Shown: in pieces, positions 9,097-16,279 of the stretch | Layout: every line of letters starts with the position of its first letter | Numbering within the stretch: the stretch's first letter is position 1 | Assembly (NCBI GenBank): GCA_947165345.1 | Contig: CAMVAA010000006.1 | Location: 1 to 36,342 of the forward strand | Direction: 5' to 3' | Source: an uncultured Bacteroidales bacterium | GTDB lineage: Bacteria > Bacteroidota > Bacteroidia > Bacteroidales > P3 | DNA: 36,342 nt | The notes under the pieces: generated by a model | The model's database searches: none | Seen by the model: only the letters and a program-made list of their open reading frames with translations | Told to the model about the DNA's origin: nothing | Made by a program: the position numbers and the translations under genes

Positions 9097-9104
9097 CAAA
9101 TGTA
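9097..9104 (-). promoter_or_regulatory. Bacteroidota -7 promoter element (TACATTTG)
   Basis: TACATTTG on the minus strand matches TAnnTTTG and lies about 90 bp upstream of the adhesin start. A -33 element is not clear in the AT-rich sequence behind it (9115-9135). Confidence 0.55.
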
Positions 9105-9142
9105 CGGAATGTTTTTAATATTGAAAAATATTTTAGGGTTAG

Positions 9143-9222
9143 GTGTTAAGTGTTGAGTGTTAATAAGTAGACAGGAGACAGTAGTTGATGGGAAGTAGAC
9201 AGGAGACAGTAGTTAAGTAGTT
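9143..9222 (+). repeat. Heptamer-period repeats with a duplicated 22-bp unit
   Basis: GTGTTAA, GTGTTGA and GTGTTAA run at 9143-9163. They are followed by two exact copies of a 22-bp sequence (9165-9186 and 9193-9214, beginning AAGTAGACAGGAGACAG) offset by 28 bp, i.e. four heptamers. This starts the gene-free region 9105-9514, which holds only repeats: this block, the AATTGAA arrays, the 11-mers and a G14 tract. Confidence 0.8.
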
Positions 9223-9251
9223 AAGCCAAATGTTCGGGGGGGGGCAGGGGA

Positions 9252-9329
9252 AATTGAAAATTGAAAGTTGAGAATTGAAAATTTTGGGGGGGAGAGGGGG
9301 GAATTGAAAATTGAAAATTGAAAATTGGG
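9252..9329 (+). repeat. AATTGAA heptamer arrays (two blocks)
   Basis: Four units at 9252-9279 (one variant AGTTGAG) and three exact units plus a variant at 9302-9329, separated by a G-rich stretch. The same family occurs at 10611-10687, 12261-12295, 21589-21624 and 36219-36327. Confidence 0.9.
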
Positions 9330-9361
9330 AGGGCGGGGGAGGACGGAGGGGGGCTAGAGGA

Positions 9362-9436
9362 GGGTAGGGAGGGGGTAGAGGGCCCAGAGAGGGCCCAGAG
9401 AAGGAGGAGGGGGGGGAGAGCAGGGGGGGGGGGGGG
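9362..9436 (+). repeat. 11-bp repeats followed by a G14 homopolymer
   Basis: GGGTAGGGAGG, GGGTAGAGGGC, CCAGAGAGGGC and CCAGAGAAGGA run at 9362-9405 with an 11-bp period. G-rich sequence follows, ending in a run of 14 G (9423-9436) about 80 bp upstream of the glycosyltransferase start. No promoter consensus is evident in this segment. Confidence 0.8.
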
Positions 9437-9514
9437 TGGAGGGGGGGATGTGGGGACAAACTTTTTTTCGGGGAGGATATACGAAAGCTGGGGGAGGGCC
9501 GTTATTATATAATC

Positions 9515-10630
9515 TTGAAAAAAACGGGACATATAAGGGTGGCCATGGCTGTGACCGACGACCTGGAGACAGACCAGCGTGTGGCGCGTCATGCCGAGGC
9601 GCTGCAGGAGGCTGGGTGCGAGGTGACGGTGATAGGGCGCGAGCTTCCGGAGAGCCGCGCGGTGGCTTTCGGCTTCGCGGCAGAGCGCATGTCGCTGCGT
9701 CACCGACGCGGGTGGAAGTTCTACGCCGAGTACAACCGGCGGGTGGCGAGTCGTATAGCGGCCCTGCGGCCCGACGTGGTGTGGGCCAACGACACGGACA
9801 CGCTGGTGGGCTGCTGGGTGGCGTCGAAGCGCTGCGGTGCGCGGCTGGTGCTGGACTGCCACGAGCTTTTCCCAGAGGTGCCGGAGATTCAAGGGAAGCC
9901 TTTCGTGAGGTGGGTGTGGACGACGGTGGAGCGGCTGCTGATGCCGCGCTGCGACGCCAGGCTCACCGTGTGCCAGAGCATAGCCGACTACTACGGCCGG
10001 CGCTATGGCGTGGAGATGGCCGTGGTGAGGAATGTGCCGAGCGGGAAGTGGAGAGTGGAGAGCGGGAAGCGGGAAGCGGAGAGCGGGAAGCAAAGGGTTC
10101 TGCTGTATCAGGGTGCGGTGAATGTGGGGCGCGGAGTGGACTGGGCCATCGACGCGCTGGAGTGGCTGCCGGAGTGCCGCCTTGTGGTGGCCGGCGACGG
10201 CGATCTGCTGGAGCAGATGAAGAGCTACGCCGCGGGCAAGGCATGGGCGGAGCGCGTCAGCTTTCTGGGGCGCGTGTCGCCCGCGGAGCTGAGGGCGATT
10301 ACGGCGAAGGCCGACGTGGGGCTGGTGATGCTGGAGGACATGGGTTTGAGCTACCACTACGCCCTGCCGAACAGGATAGGCGACTTTGTGGTTGCGGGGG
10401 TGCCGATGGTGGTGAGCGACCTGCCGGAGATGGCGGCCGTGGTGAGGGGGTTCGACATAGGCGAGGTAATAGACGGCACGGGCGCGAAGGCGCTGGCGGC
10501 CGCTGTGGAGCGTCTGCTGGGTCGCTGGGGCGCGATGGACGCCGGACAGCGGGAGGCCCGCTTCGGCGCGGCCCGGGAAGATATGGACTGGGAGAGGGAG
10601 AAGCTGGTGGAATTGATAATTGATAATTGA
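9515..10630 (+). CDS. Glycosyltransferase, GT4-like (group 1)
   Basis: A 371-residue GT-B fold glycosyltransferase, probably transferring a nucleotide-sugar-derived residue onto a surface glycan or lipid. The N-terminal half has IRVAMAVTDDLETDQRVARHAEAL and LVLDCHELFPEVPEI, common in Bacteroidota GT4 proteins; the C-terminal half has LLYQGAVNVGRGVD, LVVAGDGDLLEQM, VSFLGRVSP and a donor-site segment YALPNRIGDFVVAGVPMV. The chosen start is TTG at 9515 because the IRVAM strand belongs to the fold; ATG at 9545 would cut into it. Two oddities: a heptamer array encodes residues about 176-192 (SGKWRVESGKREAESGK) in the inter-domain region, and the C-terminus ELIIDN plus the stop codon lie inside another heptamer array. 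Acceptor and donor cannot be told from sequence. The next gene, lepB, starts 78 bp downstream. Confidence 0.87.
   Translation: MKKTGHIRVAMAVTDDLETDQRVARHAEALQEAGCEVTVIGRELPESRAVAFGFAAERMSLRHRRGWKFYAEYNRRVASRIAALRPDVVWANDTDTLVGCWVASKRCGARLVLDCHELFPEVPEIQGKPFVRWVWTTVERLLMPRCDARLTVCQSIADYYGRRYGVEMAVVRNVPSGKWRVESGKREAESGKQRVLLYQGAVNVGRGVDWAIDALEWLPECRLVVAGDGDLLEQMKSYAAGKAWAERVSFLGRVSPAELRAITAKADVGLVMLEDMGLSYHYALPNRIGDFVVAGVPMVVSDLPEMAAVVRGFDIGEVIDGTGAKALAAAVERLLGRWGAMDAGQREARFGAAREDMDWEREKLVELIIDN
10041..10096 (+). repeat. Heptamer array (GCGGGAA/GTGGAGA) inside the glycosyltransferase gene
   Basis: Seven units in perfect 7-bp register (10041-10089: GCGGGAA, GTGGAGA twice, GCGGGAA twice, GCGGAGA, GCGGGAA) plus a decayed eighth. 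The array is read in frame, between the N-terminal domain (ending VVRNVPS) and the second domain (starting RVLLYQGA). Confidence 0.92.
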
Positions 10631-10687
10631 GAATTGACAATTGAGAATTGACAATTGAGAATTGAAAGTTGATAATTGAAAGTTTGA
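10611..10687 (+). repeat. AATTGAN heptamer array spanning a stop codon
   Basis: Ten consecutive heptamers (10611-10680, mostly AATTGAT, AATTGAG, AATTGAC, AATTGAA) plus a decayed unit. The TGA stop of the glycosyltransferase (10628-10630) is part of the third unit. The array fills most of the 78-bp spacer before lepB. Confidence 0.93.
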
Positions 10688-10708
10688 TAGTTAACACACA
10701 AAAGAAGT

Positions 10709-12256
10709 ATGCTGTATAACATTTTTCTGGCTATCTATGTTTTGGGTACGGTCGTAGGACTGTGGTTTGTGTTCAAGAAGGCCGGTGTGGCGCCGTGGAA
10801 GGCGGTGGTGCCGGTGTACAACATCGTGGTGTGGGTGAGGCTGTGCGGCAAGTCGTGGCGCTGGTACATATACATGCTGGTGCCGGCGGTGAATGTGTTC
10901 TGTTTTCTGCTTTTGGTGCAGGAGACGGCGCGCGTGTTCCGCCGCTATTCGTTTTGGGAGCAGCTGCTGGCGGCCCTGGTGCCGTTCGGCTACCTGCCGT
11001 GGCTGGGGCTGAGTGGGAAGACGGCGTATGTGGACCCGAAGGTGGAGCGTCCCTCGAAGGTCAGCGAGGGCAGGGACTGGTTGGACGCCATAGTCTTCGC
11101 CCTCATAGCGGCGGTCATCATCAGGGGGTTCGTGTTCGAGCTGTACCAGATACCGTCGAGTTCGATGGAGAAGAGTATGCTGGTGGGCGACAGGCTGATG
11201 GTGAGCAAGATGGCCTACGGGCCGAGGGTGATTATGACGCCGCTGAGCCTGCCGCTGATGCACAACACGGTGCCGCTGATAGGCTGCAAGTCGTATTTGA
11301 AGTGGCCGCAGCTGCCCTACCACCGCTTTCCGGGCTACACCAAGGTGAAGAGGTACGACGCGGTGGTGTTCAACTTCCCGGCCGGCGACACCATCCTCAC
11401 GGGTTTTGCCGACGGCAAGTATACTTACTACCAGGCCATAGCGGACCTTGGCCGCGAGGCTGTGTGGAGCGGGAATGCCACGGTGGACTTCGGCTACGGG
11501 CCGCTGCCGGTGGGGCATCCGGAGGTGAGGCCGCTGGACAAGCGCGAGAACTACATCAAGCGGTGCATCGGTCTGCCGGGAGAGACGCTGGAGATACGCG
11601 ACCACGTGGTTTACATAGACGGCAAGGCGATAGAGACGCCGGCCGAGGCACAGACGACGTATGCGGTGGCGTTCGACCCGATACAGACTCGGCCGCAGGT
11701 GCCGCTGGACGAGCTGGGTGTGAGCTACGAAGACATAGCGGGCGGCCTGCAGACCGCCGAGCATGTGGGCGGGGTGAACTATATGGTGCTGCCGCTGACG
11801 GTGCCGATGGCGCGGCGGCTGGAGCAGCGCTACGACGTGCTGGGGGTGAAGGCTGTGGATTCGCCGACGGACCCGATGCTCTATCCCAATGCCGAGGGGA
11901 CGCCGCAGAGCGTGGACAACTACGGCCCGGTGCACATACCCGCCAAGGGCGAGGTGCTGAAGCTGACGCTGAGGAACCTGCCGATGTACAGGAGGGTGAT
12001 AGAGGCCTACGAGGGCAACAGCATAGAGGTGAAAGACAGCGTGATATACATCAACGGGCAGGCTACGAGCGAGTATACGGTGAGGCAGAACTACTACTGG
12101 ATGATGGGCGACAACCGTCACCACAGCCAGGACAGCCGCTATTGGGGCTATGTGCCTGAGGACCACATTGCCGGCAAGGCGAAGGTGATACTCTGGAGCT
12201 GGGACAAGGACCACAAGAAGATGAGGTGGGGGAGGCTGTTCAAGGGGAAATTCTGA
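10709..12256 (+). CDS. lepB: Signal peptidase I
   Basis: Membrane-anchored type I signal peptidase (family S26), which cleaves Sec signal peptides on the periplasmic side. The 515-residue protein is long for the family. Residues 1-100 are a hydrophobic multi-span region (DUF5684-like) typical of Bacteroidales LepB, with a further membrane segment at about 126-142. Catalytic Ser152 is in IPSSSMEKSMLVGD and the general-base Lys214 in KVKRYDAVVFNFP; box D is YIKRCIGLPGETL and box E MMGDNRHHSQDSRYWGYVP. A large insertion between boxes D and E (about residues 300-440) is common in this phylum. It sits between a glycosyltransferase and parC, all on the same strand but separated by repeat arrays. 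Confidence 0.95.
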   Translation: MLYNIFLAIYVLGTVVGLWFVFKKAGVAPWKAVVPVYNIVVWVRLCGKSWRWYIYMLVPAVNVFCFLLLVQETARVFRRYSFWEQLLAALVPFGYLPWLGLSGKTAYVDPKVERPSKVSEGRDWLDAIVFALIAAVIIRGFVFELYQIPSSSMEKSMLVGDRLMVSKMAYGPRVIMTPLSLPLMHNTVPLIGCKSYLKWPQLPYHRFPGYTKVKRYDAVVFNFPAGDTILTGFADGKYTYYQAIADLGREAVWSGNATVDFGYGPLPVGHPEVRPLDKRENYIKRCIGLPGETLEIRDHVVYIDGKAIETPAEAQTTYAVAFDPIQTRPQVPLDELGVSYEDIAGGLQTAEHVGGVNYMVLPLTVPMARRLEQRYDVLGVKAVDSPTDPMLYPNAEGTPQSVDNYGPVHIPAKGEVLKLTLRNLPMYRRVIEAYEGNSIEVKDSVIYINGQATSEYTVRQNYYWMMGDNRHHSQDSRYWGYVPEDHIAGKAKVILWSWDKDHKKMRWGRLFKGKF

Positions 12257-12260
12257 GTGG

Positions 12261-12295
12261 AATTGACAGTTGAGAAATGACAGTTGAAAGGTGAA
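12261..12295 (+). repeat. Degenerate heptamer array just after the lepB stop
   Basis: AATTGAC, AGTTGAG, AAATGAC, AGTTGAA and AGGTGAA in 7-bp register, starting 5 bp after the lepB stop codon. Confidence 0.75.
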
Positions 12296-12320
12296 AAAAA
12301 GAAGGGTGAAAGACGTGGCG

Positions 12321-12420
12321 AGGGGGTAGAGAAGGGGTAGAGAGGGGGTAGAGAGGACCCAGAGAGGGCCCAGAGAGGGCCCAGAGAGGGCCCAGAGAGG
12401 GGGTAGAGAGGGGGTAGAGT
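12321..12420 (+). repeat. 11-bp tandem repeat array (GGGTAGAGAGG / GGGCCCAGAGA)
   Basis: About nine units of 11 bp: GGGTAGAGAGG-type units flank a core of GGGCCCAGAGA-type units. It fills the spacer between lepB and parC and ends 26 bp before the parC start. The same array family is present at 9362, 17654 and 36152, the last two as the reverse complement. Confidence 0.9.
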
Positions 12421-12446
12421 TAAGTAACAAGAGACAAGACCAGACA

Positions 12447-15065
12447 ATGGAGGAAAACGAGATAGAAGAAGAAATGGAGCAGGGCGGGGCGACGATGTCG
12501 CTCGACGGCATGTTCAAGGACTACTGGATAGACTATGCCAGCGACGTGATATTGGACCGTTCGGTGCCTGATATCGACGACGGTCTGAAGCCTGTGCAGC
12601 GGCGCATACTGCACGCTATGCGCGAGACCGACGACGGACGCTACACCAAGGTGGCCAACATAGTGGGTAATACCATGCAGTACCACCCCCACGGCGACGC
12701 GAGCATCAAGGATGCCCTGGTCAACCTGGGACAGAAGGAGTTGCTGATAGACTGCCAGGGAAACTGGGGCAACATACTGACCGGTGACGACGCGGCGGCG
12801 GGCCGATACATTGAGGCTCGGCTGTCGAAGTTCGCCAAAGAGGTGGTCTTCAACCCCAAGACGACGCAGTGGAAGCCCAGCTACGACGGACGCAAGCAGG
12901 AGCCGGTGAGCCTGCCCATCAAGTTCCCGCTGCTGCTGGCACAGGGCACCAAGGGTATTGCCGTCACTTTGACGAGTGTGATACTGCCATACAACTTCTG
13001 CGAGCTGCTCGAAGCCAGTGTGAAGATACTGCAGAATGTGCCGTTCGAGATTTATCCTGACTTCCCGACGGGCGGCCTGATAGACGTCAGCAAGTACAAC
13101 GACGCCGCCCTCGGCGGGCGACTGCGGATAAGGGCCAAGATGCACTATGACGAGAAGCGCAAGGCGATAGTCATCACCGAGTTGCCGTATTCCGTCACTA
13201 CCGACGTGCTGATAGACAGCATAGTGAAGGCCAATGAGAAGGGCAAGATAAAGATCAAGAAGGTGGACGACAACACGGCCGCGGAGGTGGAGATTGTAGT
13301 CTATCTGCCTTCGGGCGTCAGCCCTGACCAGACCATCGATGCCCTATATGCATTCACGAACTGCCAGATAAGCATATCGCCGCAGACTTGTGTCATCGTG
13401 GACAAGAAGCCGGTCTTCATGACCGCCAGCGACATACTTCGCCACAATACCATGCGAACTAAAGACCTGCTGCGCCAGGAGCTGGAGATACAGCTCGGCG
13501 AGCTGGAAGACCGCTGGCACTGGGTGAGTTTGGAGAAGATATTCTTTGAGAAACGTATCTACAAGGTCCTCGAGAACGACCGGTCGAAGAGCTGGGAGGA
13601 CCAGGTGACGCAGATAGAACGCGCCTTTGATCCGTACAGGTCGCTGTTCAAGAAAGAGATAACGCGCGACGATGTGCTGAAGCTCTGCGAGCGGCCGGTG
13701 AGGAAGATTTCGAAGTTCGACATCAAGAAGGCCATCGACGAGATAGAATCGATAGAGATGACCATCGACGAGGTGAGGAACCATCTGGAACACCTGACGA
13801 ACTATGCCATACGCTATTTCCAGGACATACTTCACAAGTACGGCAAGGGCCGCGAGCGCAGGACGGAGATACGTAACTTTGAAGACATTGAGTCGACCGA
13901 GGTGGCCTTAGCCAACGAGAAGCTGTACGTGAACTACCAGACAGGCTTTGCCGGATGGGGTTTGAAGCGCGAGGAGGGTGTCGAGGTGGCGTGCGACTGT
14001 TCGAGGATGGACGACATCATTGTCTTCCGCCGTGACGGAACCATGATGGTCACCAAGGTGCAGGAGAAGGGCTTCGTGGGGTCACAGGACTGCAAAGAGA
14101 TACTATATATCAGTGTATTCCGTAAGCGTGATGAGCGGACGGTGTACAATATGATTTACCGTGACGGGACGGCGGGATATGCCATGGTTAAACGCTTCTC
14201 GGTGACGTCGGTGACGCGCGACCGCGACTATCAGCTCACCAAGGGCAGTAAGAACAGCAAGGTGCTCTACTTCACCGCCAATCCCAATGGAGAGGCCGAA
14301 GTGGTGACGGTGCACCATGTGAGCAACCCTAAGTTGAAGAAGGTGTCGTTAGACTTTGATTTCAAGACACTTGCTATTAAGGGGCGCGATGCCATGGGAA
14401 ACATACTGACACGAAATGCCGTGCGGTCAATAAACCTTAAGGATGAGGGTGTTTCGACGTTGAGCGCCCGCAAGATATGGTTTGACGAGAGTGTAAAGCG
14501 TCTTAATGTGAATGAGGCGGGGCGCTATATGGGAGAGTTCAAAGGGACCGACAAACTGCTGGCTCTGATGCAGAGCGGCACCTATCGCACCACGGGTTTC
14601 GACCTTGGTAACCACTATGACGACGATTTGGTGGAACTGCGCAAGTACCGTGCTGACCAGGTGGTTACGGTTCTCTACCGCTCGGCCGACGGCTACCCAT
14701 ATCTAAAGCGGTTTGTTCCTGAGCCCACGGACCGCAAGACTCCTTTTCTCGACGACGATGGAAGTACCATGCTCAGTCTAAGCCTTGACTTTTACCCCCG
14801 CCTCGAGGTTGTGTACGCCGAGGACAGTGGTAAGAAGATACAGAGCGAAATTGTCGAGGTGGAGGACTTTATAGGTGTCAAGAGCGCCAAAGCCAAGGGT
14901 AAGCGCGTCACCACTTTTGCCGTGGAACGCTTCGGCTGGTTAAAACCACTGAAAGAGAATCCCGCAGTACCGGTTGAGCCTGACACCGCCGAAACTTCTG
15001 ACCAAGCCGGACTACCAGACGATCGGCAGTGCTTCGCCGAAGGAACACAAACTCAGCTGTTCTGA
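12447..15065 (+). CDS. parC: DNA topoisomerase IV subunit A / GyrA-like
   Basis: Type IIA topoisomerase DNA-cleavage subunit, which with a ParE/GyrB partner decatenates and relaxes DNA. Core hallmarks are YASDVILDRSVPDIDDGLKPVQRR, QYHPHGDASIKDAL and GNWGNILTGDDAAAGRYIEARLS, with catalytic Tyr121 preceded by Arg120. The GDASIKDAL form is typical of the Bacteroidota ParC paralogue rather than GyrA. The breakage-reunion domain runs to about residue 430, followed by a C-terminal domain of weak beta-propeller-like blades. The partner ATPase gene is not in this window. A nearby acidic N-terminus (MEENEIEEEME) precedes an alternative in-frame Met17; ATG at 12447 is preferred because it follows the repeat spacer directly. 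Confidence 0.92.
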   Translation: MEENEIEEEMEQGGATMSLDGMFKDYWIDYASDVILDRSVPDIDDGLKPVQRRILHAMRETDDGRYTKVANIVGNTMQYHPHGDASIKDALVNLGQKELLIDCQGNWGNILTGDDAAAGRYIEARLSKFAKEVVFNPKTTQWKPSYDGRKQEPVSLPIKFPLLLAQGTKGIAVTLTSVILPYNFCELLEASVKILQNVPFEIYPDFPTGGLIDVSKYNDAALGGRLRIRAKMHYDEKRKAIVITELPYSVTTDVLIDSIVKANEKGKIKIKKVDDNTAAEVEIVVYLPSGVSPDQTIDALYAFTNCQISISPQTCVIVDKKPVFMTASDILRHNTMRTKDLLRQELEIQLGELEDRWHWVSLEKIFFEKRIYKVLENDRSKSWEDQVTQIERAFDPYRSLFKKEITRDDVLKLCERPVRKISKFDIKKAIDEIESIEMTIDEVRNHLEHLTNYAIRYFQDILHKYGKGRERRTEIRNFEDIESTEVALANEKLYVNYQTGFAGWGLKREEGVEVACDCSRMDDIIVFRRDGTMMVTKVQEKGFVGSQDCKEILYISVFRKRDERTVYNMIYRDGTAGYAMVKRFSVTSVTRDRDYQLTKGSKNSKVLYFTANPNGEAEVVTVHHVSNPKLKKVSLDFDFKTLAIKGRDAMGNILTRNAVRSINLKDEGVSTLSARKIWFDESVKRLNVNEAGRYMGEFKGTDKLLALMQSGTYRTTGFDLGNHYDDDLVELRKYRADQVVTVLYRSADGYPYLKRFVPEPTDRKTPFLDDDGSTMLSLSLDFYPRLEVVYAEDSGKKIQSEIVEVEDFIGVKSAKAKGKRVTTFAVERFGWLKPLKENPAVPVEPDTAETSDQAGLPDDRQCFAEGTQTQLF

Positions 15066-15071
15066 TAAGCA

Positions 15072-15107
15072 ATGAAAACAATCATACAACCAAGCAATCA
15101 GTCATAA
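15072..15107 (+). other. Eleven-codon micro-ORF coupled to the next gene
   Basis: ATG at 15072 opens an 11-codon frame (MKTIIQPSNQS) whose TAA overlaps the ATG at 15107 of the following glycosyltransferase (TAATG). It could serve as a leader for translational coupling or be chance. Confidence 0.2.
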
Positions 15108-16279
15108 TGAAAATACTCGTAGTCCTTCCGCGGTTCCCGTATCCTCTTGAAAAAGGGGACAAACTGCGCGCATACCATCAGATTGTAGAACTATCGAAAC
15201 ACCATGAGATATACCTCTTCTGTGTGAGCCACGACGCCGTTACAGAGGAGCAACGTGAGGCTCTGCGGCCATACTGCCGTAAGATAAAGGTGGTGAGGCT
15301 CAATCGTGTGATATGCGTCTGCAACGTGGTGCGGAACTGGTTCCTTTCTAAATCGCTCCAAATGGGCTACTGGAACACCAAGTGCTCCAAGCGTGCCTAC
15401 CGCGCCTTTGAGTGCGAGGTACAGCCTGATGTGGTGTACAACCAAATGGTGCGTACCATGCCTCTCGTGGCGCGAAGCCACTGCCGCAAGGTGATGGACT
15501 TCCAGGACGCTCTCTCGCTCAATACCGAACGGCGCATGGTGCAGAGCCATGGCCTGTGGCGTTACATTCTGCACTTCGAGTTCAAGATGCTTCGTTCGTC
15601 GGAGTACAATGCCTTCAACTTCTTTGACGCCCTCACCATCATCAGCGAGGCCGATAGCGAAGCCATACCGCACAAGAAGAACGGCGACATCAAGATAGTG
15701 CGCAACGGTATTGACTTTGACCATTTCAGGCCAATGGATATGGCCAAGACTACAGATATCGTTTTCTGTGGCAATATGCAATATGCTCCAAACGTCGACG
15801 CGGCCCGCTTCCTCGCCCTCGAGGTTATGCCGATAGTGTGGCGCAGCCATCCCGAGGCTCGCCTCACCATCGCCGGAGCCACCCCCAAGGCTGCTGTGCG
15901 CAGGCTCGAGGGGCCGAAGGTGACCGTCACCGGCACCGTGGACGACATACGCCCCTGCTATGCTCAGGCCCGCATTTTCATGGCCCCCATGCGGATAGGA
16001 TCCGGTATGCAGAACAAACTGCTTGAGGCTATGGCTATGGGTATCCCCTGTATTACCACCCCGTTGGCGTGGCACGCTGCCTCTGTCGGAACCGACGACC
16101 CCGTTGCGCTTGGCACTACCGCTGAGGAATTGGCCGCCGCTGCATGCGCCCTGCTCGACGACGAGCAGCGGCGTCGCGAGCTGGCCGACCGAGCCATGGC
16201 TTTCGTCCATGAACACTTCTCGTGGCAGAAAGCATGTGGCCAGCTGGAACAAATACTAACTGACGTGGCGCACCTATGA
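15107..16279 (+). CDS. Glycosyltransferase, GT4-like (Stp1/EpsH-associated type)
   Basis: A 390-residue GT-B glycosyltransferase resembling the sugar transferases associated with exopolysaccharide/PEP-CTERM loci. The N-terminus MKILVVLPRFPYPLEKGDKLRAYH is typical; later motifs include VVYNQMVRTMPLV, VMDFQDALSLN, IKIVRNGIDFDHF, DIVFCGNMQYAPNVDAARF, and the donor-site segment MAPMRIGSGMQNKLLEAMAMGIPCITT with the conserved Glu of the EX7E motif. The frame extends upstream to 15029, but ATG at 15107 gives the normal family N-terminus and avoids overlap with parC. The stop overlaps the hflX start (ATGA), indicating translational coupling with hflX. Substrate unknown. Confidence 0.88.
   Translation: MKILVVLPRFPYPLEKGDKLRAYHQIVELSKHHEIYLFCVSHDAVTEEQREALRPYCRKIKVVRLNRVICVCNVVRNWFLSKSLQMGYWNTKCSKRAYRAFECEVQPDVVYNQMVRTMPLVARSHCRKVMDFQDALSLNTERRMVQSHGLWRYILHFEFKMLRSSEYNAFNFFDALTIISEADSEAIPHKKNGDIKIVRNGIDFDHFRPMDMAKTTDIVFCGNMQYAPNVDAARFLALEVMPIVWRSHPEARLTIAGATPKAAVRRLEGPKVTVTGTVDDIRPCYAQARIFMAPMRIGSGMQNKLLEAMAMGIPCITTPLAWHAASVGTDDPVALGTTAEELAAAACALLDDEQRRRELADRAMAFVHEHFSWQKACGQLEQILTDVAHL

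Noticed and set aside
12321-12420. CRISPR-like array
   Set aside because: Units of 11 bp without spacers and no cas genes; a simple tandem repeat.
9221-12517. Long minus-strand open frames opposite the glycosyltransferase and lepB
   Set aside because: Pro/His/Arg-rich and partly encoded by intergenic repeats; the plus-strand proteins have clear catalytic motifs.
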